Origin: Cliona cf. orientalis
Lineage: Eukaryota; Porifera; Demospongiae; Clionaida; Clionaidae
Assembly: GCA_963930775.1 (NCBI GenBank)
Contig: OZ005690.1
Coordinates: 14,561,974-14,625,973 of the forward strand
DNA: 64,000 nt
Direction: 5' to 3'
The position numbers and the translations under genes were made by a program. Of this stretch, positions 12,024-24,735 are shown in pieces. The notes beneath the pieces are model-generated. The model was not told the origin of the DNA. It made no database searches and worked only from the letters and a program-made list of their open reading frames with translations. Numbering within the stretch: the first letter of the stretch is position 1; the number at the start of each line of letters is the position of its first letter.

Positions 12024-15000
12024 GTAATTTCCCTCCCCTAGGCCTAGCAATGACACATGTACAGACCCTCTGCTGTAGCTCTATGGTAGATTGATTGCCA
12101 CAAACAGGACATATGGAATTAAGACATGCAGTGATACTGACTCTAACTTGGTGCCACCACCATATTATACAACTTGCATTCATTATTAGCCATGAGATTA
12201 TAATTAACTAATTATTAAAGAAGGTTGGTCTCAGTCTGTGGAGCCACCACCAAGCCCATTCATGTCTTTACTGCTCTATCATGTAGCTGCTTTATAATTA
12301 GAGCCTTACATTCGTAGCCAAGTTCACTTCAACACCGTTCTGAAGGAAAAGGTCAGCAAGATCCGTCCTTCCATGGCGGCTGACCAGATGAAGTGGATGG
12401 CTGCCCTCCTACAGTGGAATAGCATCGAATAAACAGCCACAGCTATTCAGAGCACATCACAATAACTATTAGTTGTTGAGTGGTGTACCTTATTGTAAAT
12501 ATTCAGCCTAGCTCCTCGATCTAGTAGGGCAGCAAACCGACTGAAAGGAGTACTCTTGCATGTCTCGTCATAACACAGCTGAAGTAGCTCCTTCTCATCC
12601 TACAGAAGTAATTTATTTGTAAACATGTAACAACTATGATAGTTATCATAATGTATTATAGCAGCTATTATTACCATAGTTAGTTTTTTTGCCATCATAG
12701 ATAATTATCTATCAAGTGATATTCATGCCAAAATTGATGCACTAAGCTTGCTAGCTAGTATTCAACTCAAGATACTATTAGGCCACACAAACTTGATTGT
12801 TAGTTTCTCGTCACCGCCCGCGTCTGTTTCAACCTACCGCTTCTGCCTTCATTATTGCCTTGAAACACCAGCCACACCTCTTTTTGGCTAATTATTTGGG
12901 CGGTTCCAGGAAACCACACCCTCAAAATGCCATAATATTGAACAATGAATAATGACCGCCCGCCCGCATAGAAATATAAAAACGGGTGGACGAGAAACTA
13001 ACAATGTAGTTTGATTGGCCTTAAGATTGGAACAGAATGCAGCACCTCACTAACCTAGCCACTTATTTATAGCGAGCTGCTGTAGCGAGCCACTATCTGC
13101 AAATAAATGTACATGATATAATATATTATGACATCATATCCGGTGCATGTTAATCACGATAATCGTCGTTCTACCATATCCCATAGCTAGGTTCTACAAG
13201 CTATGAATATCATTATCAAGCCAGAAGCCAGTCACACTCATGACATGTACAAACATGTTTAATAACAATAATCTCTTTATCTGTACAACAATAGACAATT
13301 ATTTATAATAATTATAATAATAGCAATAATTATACAACAGTTGCTATGAAAAGAAAAGGAACAGAAAATATTATCTTCTTTTTTGGCTAAAACTGTTCTG
13401 AGAGAATGTCACATATCTTTTTTGACACAGCCTCATTCGATGTTCTCACTGTGATACGGTACATCTGAAACAGGAACGAGATAAATAATGACAAAAAGTA
13501 ATCATTATGCAAATTAAGGGGCACCCATGGAATTTCATATACCATATGTGACCTGCTATGAGAAAAGGGACCACTCGGGATATTTTATAAAAATTGAGTT
13601 TTTGGCATGGAATGATAGCCCTATGTGTGCTGAATCCAATGATGCAAGTTTCATGAAAAAATATTGATCACAAGCAGAGTTATGACCATATAGCCGGAAA
13701 TATTGGTGGGAATTAAATTTGGCAGTTGAGCCCAAACTCGATATTGAAGAATAATTATTAGCGGATTTAAATTTGGTGGTTCAGTACAGGATCGCCATAC
13801 ATTATATAATTATATGCAAGTAGGAAATTTTTGGTAGATTTTAATTTGGCAGTTGTAACATAGACCGTCAAACCGCCAAATTTTCTGGCTATACGGTACT
13901 AGTGATCAGTCAAAACCTCATCACATCTCTCTCTCCTCACGTTAATTATGACAGGGGGGCTTACCTTTGTCTCTTTGTTTGGTTCTAGTCGCAAGAGACA
14001 TCCAATGAGAGTGGTTCGAGTGTTGATTATCCCGGCAGACACAAAGTTGTCTTCATTTGGGTCCACCCCAGCTAGCACGGATATACCATAACCTTTCAAC
14101 TGCATGCCACAGAAATGAACAAAAAAGAGCATCATACAATTCAGTGAGCGAGGGGATGTAATTAAAAGTAGTTAATTAAGGGGTCACAATTGGCCCCCCC
14201 CCCCCCCCCGCATGATAAATGCTCCCCCCCTACACATACACTAATAGAACTCTGTTGTGCATATCTCATATACTTGCCCCCCTGACCCCTGCTCCCCCAA
14301 AGACCAAGATTCTGAAATACAGAGTATTGTCAGTAGCTAACCTTTGATGCAGCAAACTCCTTCTCCATAGAGTGCTTAGCAGCAAATATCTTCTGAGCCT
14401 CTTGACTACCAGGGAAAAAGCAATAATGAAAATTGGCACAATTACAATAATATTGTGTGTATGTAATTTTGAGTGCATAATGTGTGTGAGAGAGAGAGAG
14501 AGCGGCAGAGATAGACAGAGAGGGTGTGTGTTTGCGGAAGGGCTCATACTTAGCTAGTTGTTTCCATCGTGAGAAAAAGTCAGCGGATCCCATGACTGTC
14601 TCTTCAATAAACTTGTTGATGAAGACAGGCAGCTTGAGCACCAACTGGTGGGGACTGCCCCCAACACTGCAACAGACAACAGCCAAATTTAATAATGATA
14701 ACTACACCTGTGCTTAGGAAATGTTCTAGTCTGTGTGAGACTTGTTAATTTGCTGTGACAGTGTATAGGATTATTATTATTTGCAGGAGCCACCAACCCC
14801 AACTGGTGGTATCTGGGCACAAAATATGACCTGCTCTGAGAAAAGGGACCTTCCAGAATTTTTATGAATAATATTATTATTGTATCTATCAGAGGAGCCA
14901 ATTGTACATAATTGTGTCTATAGATAGCTACCTGATACAATATATAAATACAACACATCAAAATAAATCCAAAACCTTCTAACATTAACTGATAGAAATG

Positions 15001-15056
15001 AATATTTATACACGTGCACATAATGCATGTGCATGTATGTGAAGAGAGATAGAGAA

Positions 15057-15089
<33 letters not shown>

Positions 15090-15734
15090 CAGAGGAGGGC
15101 ATTCCCCTGCCCCCTCTAGACTACTCCCCTCTTACGTACCTGAACTGAACATTCAGTAGAGGTGCTTCAAAGAACGGTGCCTTGCATTCGACGTTTACGA
15201 CCTGTTGTACTTGGGCCCCGTTCTCTATCGTGGAGTCAATTGGCTTGGTCTGAATGTTGAGACACTCTTCCAGCGAACCAGCCAGAGAAACACTCGAAGA
15301 AAAGTTTTTTAGACTGGTTGAGGATTTATTGCCGAAAAACACCCCAATACGACCTGCGTAATAATATTGTGTGTGTGAACACGTATTCATAGTGCATGCA
15401 CGTGTGAAAGAGGGAGAGGGAGAGAGAGAGAGAGAGAGAGATGGGGGGGGGGGGGGGAGGAAATTAAATTAACCTAGATTTTTCTTATATTCTGACTTGA
15501 CTCCGATTTGAAGCATTTCATTCTCAAACAGAACTCCATTATTCTTCAGTAGGAACCTCATGTATCCTTCCTCTGCTCCAGGGGAAAGTCCCGTCGCTGT
15601 TGGGGGTGTGGTCACCTCAGCGGCTGCTGCGGGGGGCGGGGCTGGGGGACCTCCAAATACATCAATTAGTAGGGGCTGCTGACTCGGGAGCTGGGGGGGG
15701 GAGAGAGAAACAGAGAGTGAGGAGAAAGAGAAAG

Positions 15735-15945
15735 TACCGTATAGCGGGAAATTTTCGAGGGAGAAAACTTTCGCGGATCGGTAGGAAAGGAGCATTTCGC
15801 GGAGAAAACTTTCGCGGAATGTTAAAATTGGTCGCATAATGGGTGTGGCATGCCTAGAATTTCGTAGAGAAAACTTTGGCGGATGGCGGGAAAATCGCGA
15901 AATTCGTGAAAGTTTTCTCCCTCGAAAGTTTCCCGCTATACGGTA
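15735..15945. mobile_element. MITE family B (TACCGTATAGCGGG), at least 4 copies
   Basis: About 210 bp with terminal repeats TACCGTATAGCGGGAAA and internal GAGAAAACTTTCGCGG motifs in both orientations. Other copies: 9743-9883, 52239-52342, 61799-62008. A further start at 51727 may pair with the end at 52342 as a longer member. Confidence 0.88.
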
Positions 15946-16189
15946 TGTAAGGGTAGAGAAGAACAGAGGGAGAGAGAGATCATAATGAAATAGAAACAAA
16001 TTATCCCTAAAAAGAGGATACCCCTATAATTAAACACAAGTTCACCTACATGTATATCCTAGTAGCTACCTACATGGGTCACAATGCAACTACAATAGCA
16101 TCCCTGAAATACAGGCTCAGCAACAAATAAATATTTATCGCTGCACAGGTGTCTCTGGCTAACAGAGGAAAGGGTATTTCACAACTGCG

Positions 16190-16905
16190 CAGATGTGCAC
16201 AGTGTCGCCGGTACCTTGTACTCGATTGCAATTTGATTGGTCAATGCAAGTTAATTAACTTAGCTCGTTTATTTATTTGTTTATTTGCTAATAGTAGCTA
16301 GCGAATAATACCGGTACCTAATGCTGTGAGGGGATATTTCATAACCGCACAGATGTTCAAAGTGCTGCCGGTACCTTGTATTCTGCTGTAATTCGATTGG
16401 TCAATGCAAGTTAAATTGTTTATTTATTTATTTGTTAGTAGTAGCGAACAATACCGGTACCTAATGCTATGAGGGACCTTGCAGATGTTCAGTGTCGCCG
16501 GTACCTAGTAATCTGCTGCAATTTGATTGGTCGCCACAAGTTAATTAACAGGTCTCCTTCATTTATTTATTTATTTATTAGCATAGATTGTAGCGAATAA
16601 TACCGGTACCTAATGCTGTGAGGGCATATTTCACAACCTTACAGATGGTCACAGTGTCGCCGGTACCTTGTATTCTGCTGCAATTTGACAAGTTAATTAA
16701 CTAATCTCCTTTATTATTTATTTATTTGTTAGTAGCGTAGATTGTAGCGGTACCTAACAATCGTGCAGATCACAGTGTCGCCGGTACCTTGTACTCTGCT
16801 GCAATTTGATTGGTCGATCCAAGTCAATTAACTTATCTTGTTTATTAATTTTATTCGGTTATTTGTGTAGAGTGTAGTAACAGTTTGTTGCTTACCGGTA
16901 CTATG
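16190..16905. repeat. Tandem satellite with about 130-150-bp unit
   Basis: At least five diverged units, each with CGCCGGTACCTTGTA, CTGCAATTTGATTGGTC, TTTATTTATT and ATACCGGTACCTAATGCT. In intron 14 of the AP-2 alpha pseudogene. A lone CACCGGTACCTTGTACTCCG unit is at 20814-20850. The intact gene has no such array. Confidence 0.85.
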
Positions 16906-18354
16906 CTGCGCTAACCCCTTAGTAGCTAATGCACCTGCGAACCTCTTAATGGTGTTTTTTTTTATCTGTCTAGCTAACGCGATGGGCTATTTAAAGTACT
17001 TTTAACTCTAGGTCATCAAGCAGCAAATCCCCTAAAAATAACATTATAAAAATTAATGATATTTATTTATTTATTTATTTGTTAGCAATCGCTACTGATC
17101 CATTCATTCGCTGGACAAAAATAACACCAAGCCCAGCACCTCTAAACTACATAAATATTTGGTGGGATAAATTTTTTCGTTAATTTAGTATATATTATCA
17201 TCAAGGTCACCATAATATCTTCTCTGTATTCATTTATTAGCATAGAACAAAAAATGTTTGCCAATGAGAGCTGATGATGAAATTGGCAAAAAAAAATTCT
17301 GGCTACAATACTTACGCGATGTGCTGACCAGTGTATCTCCAACTGGCTGATCGATATCATTAATGACAGGGGCAGGGGGTTCCTCCTCCCTCGTGGCCCC
17401 GCCCACTGACTCCTCCCCCAACGTCTTGTGTAGTTTAGCGGTCCACGGCGCTGACTGGTAGAGCTTAGAGAGAAGAGTTGACTCACGCTCTGGAAAAGTA
17501 GGCATCTCTTCGAGAACAGTAGCCTATGGAGGGGGGGGGGAGGGGGAGAGAGTGTTTGTGTGTACATGTGTTAGCTGTGTAGTTGTGCATTTTCTTTCCA
17601 AAAAAGGTCACAGCTGGATTGATGTTTCAATGAATTTTTTTTATACATGTATTTGAGCCAAACTGTACTAGCATATCACATGAATGTTCAAAATGTCGAT
17701 TATGGACATTTTGAACATTCATCATTCATGTGGAAAATCTTAAAACTGTAAGTTTTACCATCAGAATACACAATGTCATAATTTTCTGTGACTTTCTTAG
17801 AAACATTTCTTTGAAAAAATTGCTAAATCTTAAATCGATTTTTCAATGAAATTTCTTACTTACCAGTACATCTGGGGTGGCTATGGTAGTCAGCTGAAGA
17901 TACTCTATGGCCCTCTGCTGGAGCTCTTGACTACCGTTTCGAGACTGACTGTCAGAGGACAGGATCTGTTGGATCTGCGGCTTAATCTCAGGGAGCAGGT
18001 TGATAAACTTGACGTAGGTAGAGAGAATCAGCGCTCACGTTGGAATGGAACACAGGTGGAACTTGGAATGGAGTAATTGGAATTGGACTAAAGGACTGGA
18101 ATGGGAATGGAAAGCAGATATACACACTAAATCTCATAAAGATATTTGGACAGTTTGTACGTGCAATGGTAAAAAAATACACCAATAATCACTCCTGGAA
18201 ACAATGGCGTACCTTGACCTTGGATCTCCGGCTATGAGGTTCCCAAACTCTCCTAAGATGTAGCCACCGACCTTGATCATGTTCTCATGACATGCTGGAG
18301 CCTGAAGCGCCTGATCACACAAACAAAAACAAATAATCAAATGTAGGATTTATA

Positions 18355-18665
18355 TAATAATATATCCTGATTCACCCTTGTATCCTAGGTAACAGGGGTG
18401 TTATAACTAAAATATTGACCTCCCTCAAGCAATTATAATCCCCTGTGAACACTGTAGTGCACTGCACTAAAAATATGCCAGCCAACGACTTCCTACCATC
18501 TAAACACAAACACTAAGAAACTGACCAATCAGGATATATATCAGATGTCACATGGTAGGCACGCGTATTATGGATTATAAAGCCCCTCCCCCTTGGGCTG
18601 CGCCCTCGGGGTCGTGGGCTTTATAATCCATAATACACTGCCTACCATGCGATATCTATTACATA
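18355..18665. mobile_element. Family with CCTTGTATCCTAGG start and hairpin tail, 3 copies
   Basis: Members start with ATCCTGATTCACCCTTGTAT-like sequence and end in a strong hairpin whose loop reads GGGCT(G/T)CGCCCTCGG-like. Others: about 9893-10655 (hairpin 10543-10652) and 31478-31735 (hairpin 31640-31730). Confidence 0.65.
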
Positions 18666-19287
18666 ATATAACCGACGCATATCAGAATGCGAAACAGTGT
18701 CATACCGTACAGCTGGACAATTTGGTGGGGAATTATATTTGGCGGTCTATATTACAACCGCCAAATTAAAATTCGCCAAAATTTCTTACTCACATATATA
18801 TGTACATGTATGGTGATCCTGTACCGAACCGCCAAATTTTAATCCGCCAATGTTCTTGTAATAACGATGTGGGGCTCAACCACCAAATTTAATTCCCGCC
18901 AATATTTCCAGCTATACGGTATACAGCACACATGCATACAAGCAAGGGTTCAGACAATGCCATCCTAGCTTAAATTACCAATGAGAGCAGGGGCGAAATT
19001 GGTAAAAATTTTCAGCAATACTGTATCAATTGATGCATACACATACATTTTTCGACACCATTTCTTGTCTCACCTCGAAGCAAGTTTTTGCGGCATATCC
19101 CTGCACCTCCTGGGTGTTGATGACAACCTGGACGATCCTGTACCAGACCTCCTCACTGACATAGTCTCCGGCCAAACGAATCAGATTCAGGATCGTGTCC
19201 ACGTACCAGGTGTAATCGTGAGCGTACTTCTCAGATAGAATAGTTATCTTCAAAACCTGGAGTTCAGGGAAATAGGCATTAAATTCT

Positions 19288-20679
19288 TACGGAAGCCGAG
19301 AGGTGCAATCCGCCGCAATCCGACATCATCGCCGACGTTGTCGCCGACATCATCGCCGACGTTGTTGTCGCCGACATCGTCGCCGACGTCGTCGCCGACA
19401 TCGTCGCCGACATCGTCGCCGACATCATCGCCGACATCATCGCCGACGTTGTCGCCGATACCATCGCCGATATTGTCGCCGACATCATCGCCGACGTTGT
19501 CGCCGACACCATCGCCGATGCCTTCGCCGACGTCGTCGCCGACGGTTATGTAGAAAATGGCGTATTTTAGGAAATATTTCCCTTAGACCTACTAAAAGGA
19601 ACATTTTACGCCAGTGTTCCTTTTAGACCTAGCTAAAGGGCCTGGGGAGATTTAAGGCCACATTCGCCGTTTTGTACATAGCGGCTACATTTTACGCAAG
19701 GTATTTTGGCGCATATCTGCCCTTGTGTTTGAACATTATTATAACATAATAAAGGAAAGATTTTACGCCAACCATATGAGTAGCGTAAACGCTTCTCTTT
19801 ATAATACTAAACAAACACAAGGGCGAGTTTATGTGCTGCGAACTCGAGGCTCTTAATGCGGTGGGCGGGGCTGAGCATGCGTACTTTTTGTACATTAGTT
19901 ATTGTGGGTGGAGCTGAGCATGCGCAGACGTTCAATTTTTAGACAGCCGCGGATAGCGATGATGACTTCGAACTCCCTTTTCTTCCAAGAGAGAAATTAA
20001 CAGAGGATGCATGGGGAAAATTGCACAAGTAATATCTCGATCTGTGTATTTATACTAGCTATTATTATTGAATTGGTAAAACACATCACAATAGATGCAA
20101 CACAATTAGCTAGTGCATCCCCGCTACATGATGTAGCTAATATCCCAGTATGACATGCCCGAGGGAGAGACCACATCTTCCGAAGTACATTATTATTGCA
20201 TAATAGATCTACTTATCAATACTATCAGCGACGTAGTTACGGTGCTGCTGTCTACCGAATGGCGATACTATCGGCGAAGATGTCGACGATGGTGTCGGCG
20301 AAGGTGTCGGCGATGGTATCGGCGATACTGTCGGCGAAGGTGTCGGCGATGGCATCGGCGAAGATATCAATGATGGTGTCGGCGATACTGTCGGAGATGG
20401 TATCGGGAAGGCGTCGACGATGTTGTCGGCGATACTATATCTTGCTGCACCTGTTGTGGTGTGTCTCATCAAATCAATGATAAGAATAATGACCATCGGC
20501 GACGACGTCGGCGAAGGCATCGGCGATGGCGTCGGCGATGATGTCGGCGACAACGTCGGCGACAACAACGTCGGCGACGACATCGGCGACGATGTCGGCG
20601 ACAACAACGTCGGCGATGATGTCGGCGACAACGTCGGCGATGGTGTCGGATTGCGGCGGATTGCACCTCTCGGCTTCCG
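19288..20679. mobile_element. 1.39-kb foldback element with minisatellite arms
   Basis: The ends are inverted repeats of about 40 bases (TACGGAAGCCGAGAGGTGCA at the left). Each continues into a GTCGCCGACATC-type minisatellite: about 19320-19550 and, inverted, 20270-20655. The element is flanked by the 8-base duplication TAAATTCT (19280-19287 and 20680-20687). The matching place in the paralogous segment (about 56603-56612) is uninterrupted, confirming a clean insertion into the intron between pseudogene exons 10 and 11. Open frames rich in Ser-Pro-Thr on either strand are only translations of the minisatellite. Confidence 0.9.
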
Positions 20680-22290
20680 TAAATTCTAGACAAATTGATG
20701 ACCCTTTACCAGTCACAATTATATAGGTGGGGAAACATGCTCTAGATCGAGTGACGACCCCTTACCAAATACCTATTATACGGGAGAGGAAAATTTAATT
20801 TCCTTTGAAAACGTCACCGGTACCTTGTACTCCGCTGCAATCTGACGTTTTCAGAGGAAATTTGGGACCCACCCACCAATTTAATACCCCCAATACATTA
20901 TTTCCAACTTTACAGTATTTTTTACCAAGAGTCTATAGTACTACATGTACACTGTATATTAGGCGAATCGCTAATTTCGCTAAATTCAGTACCCGCAAAC
21001 AAAAGTGTCCTTATGGTATACAATTATTTCATCGAATAGCATACCAGTAGTTCCCTATGTATGCATGGCAAATTTTATCACCACCCCCTAATCCCCTCAA
21101 GAGTAGATAAGTCTCGTCCCCTAATAATTACCGTATTTCTTTTAAAAATTCGGCATGAAAATAATAATATTGCTTTAGCTTCGCTGAATTTTTAGAGGTT
21201 AATATTCAACATTCTGTCTGAGTGTGCATTCCATTCCCGTTTATAGCATATACACATGACGACCTTTGCCGAAAAATTAGAGACTATATTCAATCATTCG
21301 GTAAAGGGTGCCGAATAATTAGAAGGGCCGAATTTTTAGAAGAAATAAAGTCTTATATTGCATCGAACAGCATACCAGTGTTTCCCTAATGGAGTAGTCT
21401 GCCTTCTCCAGGTAGTGGAGCATCTCCTCCACGATGGTCTGGGCGTTGGTGTGATCACACATCGCGTAGAGGAGGTCGATAGCTCGCTGACGAACACTAA
21501 CATCTCGCTTGGTCTGGGGAGGGAGGGTGGGGATAAGTGTATGTGTGTGTGAGGGTGTGAATACATAATACTGTATAGCCGGAAAATTTGGCAGGGAATT
21601 AAATTTGGCGGTTTGGCGGTCTATATTACAACCGCCAAATTGAAATCCACCAAAATTTCCTACTTGCATATATACGTATGGCGATCACATAGCTACCAAA
21701 CCGCCAAATTTAAATCCGCCAATATTCTTGCAATAGCAATTTTGGGCTCAACCGCCAAATTTAATTCCCACCAATATTTCTGGCTATATGGTATATTATT
21801 ACCTTGAGCTGCTCTAGCGCAGTGTCCTGGTGTTTCTTGACTGCCTCCCTTGAGAGGTCAGAGGTCGCGAGATGGCTGAGGCTCTCTAGAGCCAGGTATC
21901 TCATGTTGGTCCGAGGCTCCTTGTGAGTATTAAAGGTATCCTCCCAGGAGGTTGCAGGCTCGGACTTGGAGGCTAGGGTCACTGTGAACACAGAGAGAAA
22001 CAATAAACTAAGAGACAGAGGTTCCTAAAAATCTTAATTTTATTAAAAATAATGATAAAAATTGGGCAAATTGTGTTGGGGGTGCTGATCTGAGGCTAAG
22101 CAAGTACACGTACATGTAGGTGTATACGGCTGATAACGTGAAAGTATTTAATAAAATGCTGAACGGTTCTCACCCCTGGAAGTGTAGGATGACGTTAATG
22201 GCTTCAAACAACACAGCATTCTTAGCCGCGAGAGTGTTGAACCTTCTTCGATTTATTCGGCTCCTGGGTTTTGCTCAAGATCACTCAAAC

Positions 22291-22341
22291 TAGTCTCGTG
22301 ACCCAGCCCCCTTAATCTTAGGGGGCTGGGTCACGAGACTA
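22291..22341. mobile_element. 51-bp palindromic insertion in AP-2 alpha pseudogene exon 8
   Basis: A near-perfect palindrome beginning TAGTCTCGTGACCCAGCCCC, flanked by CACTCAAAC at 22282-22290 and 22342-22350. It interrupts exon 8, and the intact gene lacks it. Confidence 0.9.
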
Positions 22342-23034
22342 CACTCAAACGAGCTCGAACTACAGGGTCATCTGAAAACATGACGAAAATTAATATCAAA
22401 TTTTATCTCAGGGCTATATACAATTGTACAAATTTTAGTAGTGATGTCAAACATTGGCTGGATTCACTAAAATTTTTCTCCTCATACTTATATGGCACAA
22501 ATGATGTGTAAGTTTTCGCATGCTGTAGATCCAATGGTGAGCTAGAGGCACCCAGACCACTTATAGGGTAAGTTTGGGTGCTGAACATGATGGTTTGCAT
22601 AGTTTTTCTCTTCAAAGACAAGTTTTTCTGACTTTGTGCAATGTGGACTTTCAGAACTACCATTACTTGTAATAGACCAATTATGCCATTTTTTGTATTG
22701 CTTACTCCGGAGAATGTTGACATGAATTAACCCAGGATTGAGACATAAATATGGAATTAATATAGGTCATATACATATCAGAGTGATCAGCTATACCTAC
22801 TTTACACACTGGTGCAGAGTAATAATGCTAATGATGAAGTGAATTTTTTGCCCTGACATCCCTTATTTTAGTGAATTTAGGAAATATATGTAGTGCATTT
22901 AGCAGGTACAAATTTTAGCGATTCTTCAAAAACATTGATAAACTTGATATTCGCAGTACAATTTTTAGCAAAAATAAGGTATAGCTATATATACGTAAAT
23001 TGCTAATTTTGCTAAGGTTAGTACCAGAGCGTAG

Positions 23035-24409
23035 CGTAGTATTACAACACTCTGCGGCACACCTGTTTTATGACTTGACGTTCCTTTAATTTCCAATACC
23101 GAGCTTGAGCATGCGCAGTCCTGAGTTGCATCAGCATACTATTATGCTAAAGAGTGGGTGTGGTCGATAAACCACAGCCATGCTGAACAGAAAATGCATG
23201 ATTTATAGTGCTAGTATTAAAGCTATACAGTGCAACCAAGCAAGAGAGCAAAACTTTTTTATTTCAGAATTTGAGCCTATTTTGACTCATAAAATAAAAT
23301 CTATTATTGATAAGAGTTTGAAATTTGGTACCAATCTTCTTCAACATAAACTCTACATAGAATTTAAATTATGGGATGTAATCATGATTATTTCCATTTT
23401 TATGGCTTCATAAGATAACATGGCTCTCCAAAATATGTTAGGCACATTAAATGAGTATTGTTTTCAGTTAAGGATGTCCGCTCTACCCAGTCATTCATAT
23501 CCATATGAAGTTAATTGGACATGAGTGTGGAGGCTGTGCAGTGTATTGCTAACCAGATATTGTCCTAAAATCCCTTTTGGAGGGCCAAATATGTTAGGCA
23601 CATTTTTTCCTTTTTAGTTCTAGTTAAGAAACTCCACTTGGTGGGCTGGTAGCACTTGTAATAAAGTTACTAAATCCCAAATTTGAAGTCTTGACTCCTT
23701 ACCACTTCCAAGATATAGCCACTTTTATCCAAAATCAGTGAAAAATCTATGAAAACTGGCCTGCACATATGTGGCTTCTGTATTAGCTATAATATGGGAA
23801 ATTTGCAATTTTGTAAAACACAATAAAAATGATTGTTATGGCCATTTTGATATCAAGTAGGTTTATCTGTGTAGTTTTTAGCCCAAAAATATGGTTTTAA
23901 AAAGTTTTGCTCTCTTGCTTGGTTGCACTGTAGCTATATATTTTCAGCAATTTGAAGCGCATAGAAACCAAATCTTCAACGATATATATCTACCGATTGG
24001 TTGTGCTTACAGCACGGTACGCACAGACGCCTAGAACTCGAGATCTGGCGATTTTCGTGCCGACAACGACAGTGATTGCTTTACCCCTTGCGCATGTGCG
24101 CGGGGTAATTAATGTTGGAGCTTACACTTATAATTGCACAATCACAATAATTATTGAGGCAGCAAAAATATTGATCTTTCATGATAATAATTATAACAGA
24201 ATCCATCACACATCATGTGCTATAATATTATTACATGCTGCACAAAGATTAGCTAGCTATAGATGATTGAGTGAGTATTATAATAATTACTCACTAGCTT
24301 AATTAAAGCTCTGTTAGGTATGTAGCTATATTATATATAAAATTGATAATAGCTAGCACTACAATCAAACAGCTGCAGATATAATTATAGACTATATCAG
24401 TTTCTAGTT
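23035..24409. other. Intergenic spacer across the duplication junction
   Basis: From the end of copy 1 to the stop of the composite gene. It contains the Tc1-like element (23228-23930) and a fragment ending GCGCATGTGCGCGGGGTAA at about 24107. No gene is seen; a frame at 23180-23413 is within the transposon. Confidence 0.6.
23228..23930. mobile_element. Tc1/mariner-like non-autonomous element, copy 1
   Basis: A 703-bp element with perfect terminal inverted repeats of about 28 bases starting CAGTGCAACCAAGCAAGAGA, flanked by TA on both sides (226-227 and 931-932 of the 23-kb block). The CAGT start and TA duplication are those of Tc1/mariner transposons. No transposase frame is evident inside. 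Confidence 0.9.
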
Positions 24410-24735
24410 TTAAGAACATAAAAGTGCATGGTTTACTTTTTTAGCGAGTGTTTCTAGTTCAACATCGTCCAATAATTCAATTAGTCCATTCCAATCGTGA
24501 GTATACCCCTGTGGTTTCTTGTTAATGAAGTAGTCAATGAATGTTTGTCTGAGGCACTCTTTGGGATTACCATGGTATTTTTGTTCTAATATAGTCGCTA
24601 CATTAACGTCACCGCAAATTAAACTGGCAATGTTCTTCCACTTGTGGCTTGCTTCACTGATAACTCTAACTTTTTGCTTCTTCCCTTTATCGGTGTACTT
24701 GAGTATCAGCAGCTCCTCTAATGTCGGCAATTCAT
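24410..24735 (-). other. C-terminal Death domain exon
   Basis: The last exon encodes 107 residues with a Death-fold signature: KWKNIASLICGD, ILEQKYHGNPKECLRQTFID and THDWNGLIELLDDVELETLA. It ends HALLCS and a TAA stop at 24412-24410. Death domains bind other Death domains in apoptosis and NF-kB signalling. The preceding exon 25245-25110 is a Gln/Ser-rich linker. Confidence 0.9.

Larger units (their letters stand above)
2530..12695 (-). pseudogene. Truncated ankyrin-FYVE paralogue of the composite gene
   Basis: Exons (minus): possible start exon 12695-12675, 12599-12489, 12408-12310, 10861-10760, 9136-9038, 8623-8525, 7783-7685, 7377-7279, 6861-6763, 6345-6247, 6061-5989 (ankyrin), 3081-3035 and 2945-2801 (FYVE), 2743-2530 (helical). 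Phases match those of the copy at 32-49 kb. Two lesions: a TGA in the 10861-10760 ankyrin exon (10789-10787), and a 4-base insertion near 2711-2715 that shifts the helical exon to a stop at 2678-2676. The GTPase exon and everything after it are absent. It has three 5' ankyrin exons not seen in the other copy. A short ankyrin-FYVE product by exon skipping cannot be excluded. Confidence 0.85.
13387..22371 (-). pseudogene. AP-2 alpha pseudogene, exons 8-20 only
   Basis: Copy of the 3' two thirds of the AP-2 alpha gene. Exons (minus): 22371-22174, 21981-21803, 21513-21376, 19256-19074, 18310-18213, 18095-17864, 17523-17316, 15690-15474, 15353-15140, 14666-14550, 14405-14342, 14099-13965, 13464-13387. 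Most lengths equal those of the intact gene, and the terminal stop is kept. Damage: exons 1-7 are missing; exon 8 has a deletion of about 14 bases and a 51-bp palindromic insertion; exon 9 is 10 bases longer with an in-frame TAA at 21932-21930; exon 15 lacks 20 bases, shifting frame into a stop. It cannot encode an adaptin; the well-kept later exons imply a fairly recent origin. Confidence 0.93.
1950..23035. repeat. Segmental duplication, copy 1 (left)
   Basis: This stretch parallels 31170-58960 in gene order, orientation and intron sequence. The left border lies where similarity begins near 1950-1970 (matching 31170-31190, about 90 bases upstream of the GTPase exon acceptor). The right border is near 23030, in what would be intron 7 of AP-2 alpha (matching about 58955). 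It holds the ankyrin-FYVE pseudogene and the AP-2 alpha pseudogene. Confidence 0.88.

Noticed and set aside
19303..19626. Arg/His-rich and Ser-Pro-Thr-rich open frames at 19.3-20.7 kb on both strands
   Set aside because: They are frames through a GTCGCC/GGCGAC minisatellite inside a transposon; open in several frames at once and without coding character.
23180..23413. 77-codon plus-strand frame, with a near-identical frame at 46075-45887
   Set aside because: Both lie mostly within the Tc1-like non-autonomous element; similarity reflects the shared transposon, and there is no transposase motif.
24000..24110. GCGCATGCGC-type motifs as NRF-1 promoter sites (also near 733, 3796, 19915, 40011)
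   Set aside because: Most copies belong to dispersed repeats, and none sits at a convincing gene start.
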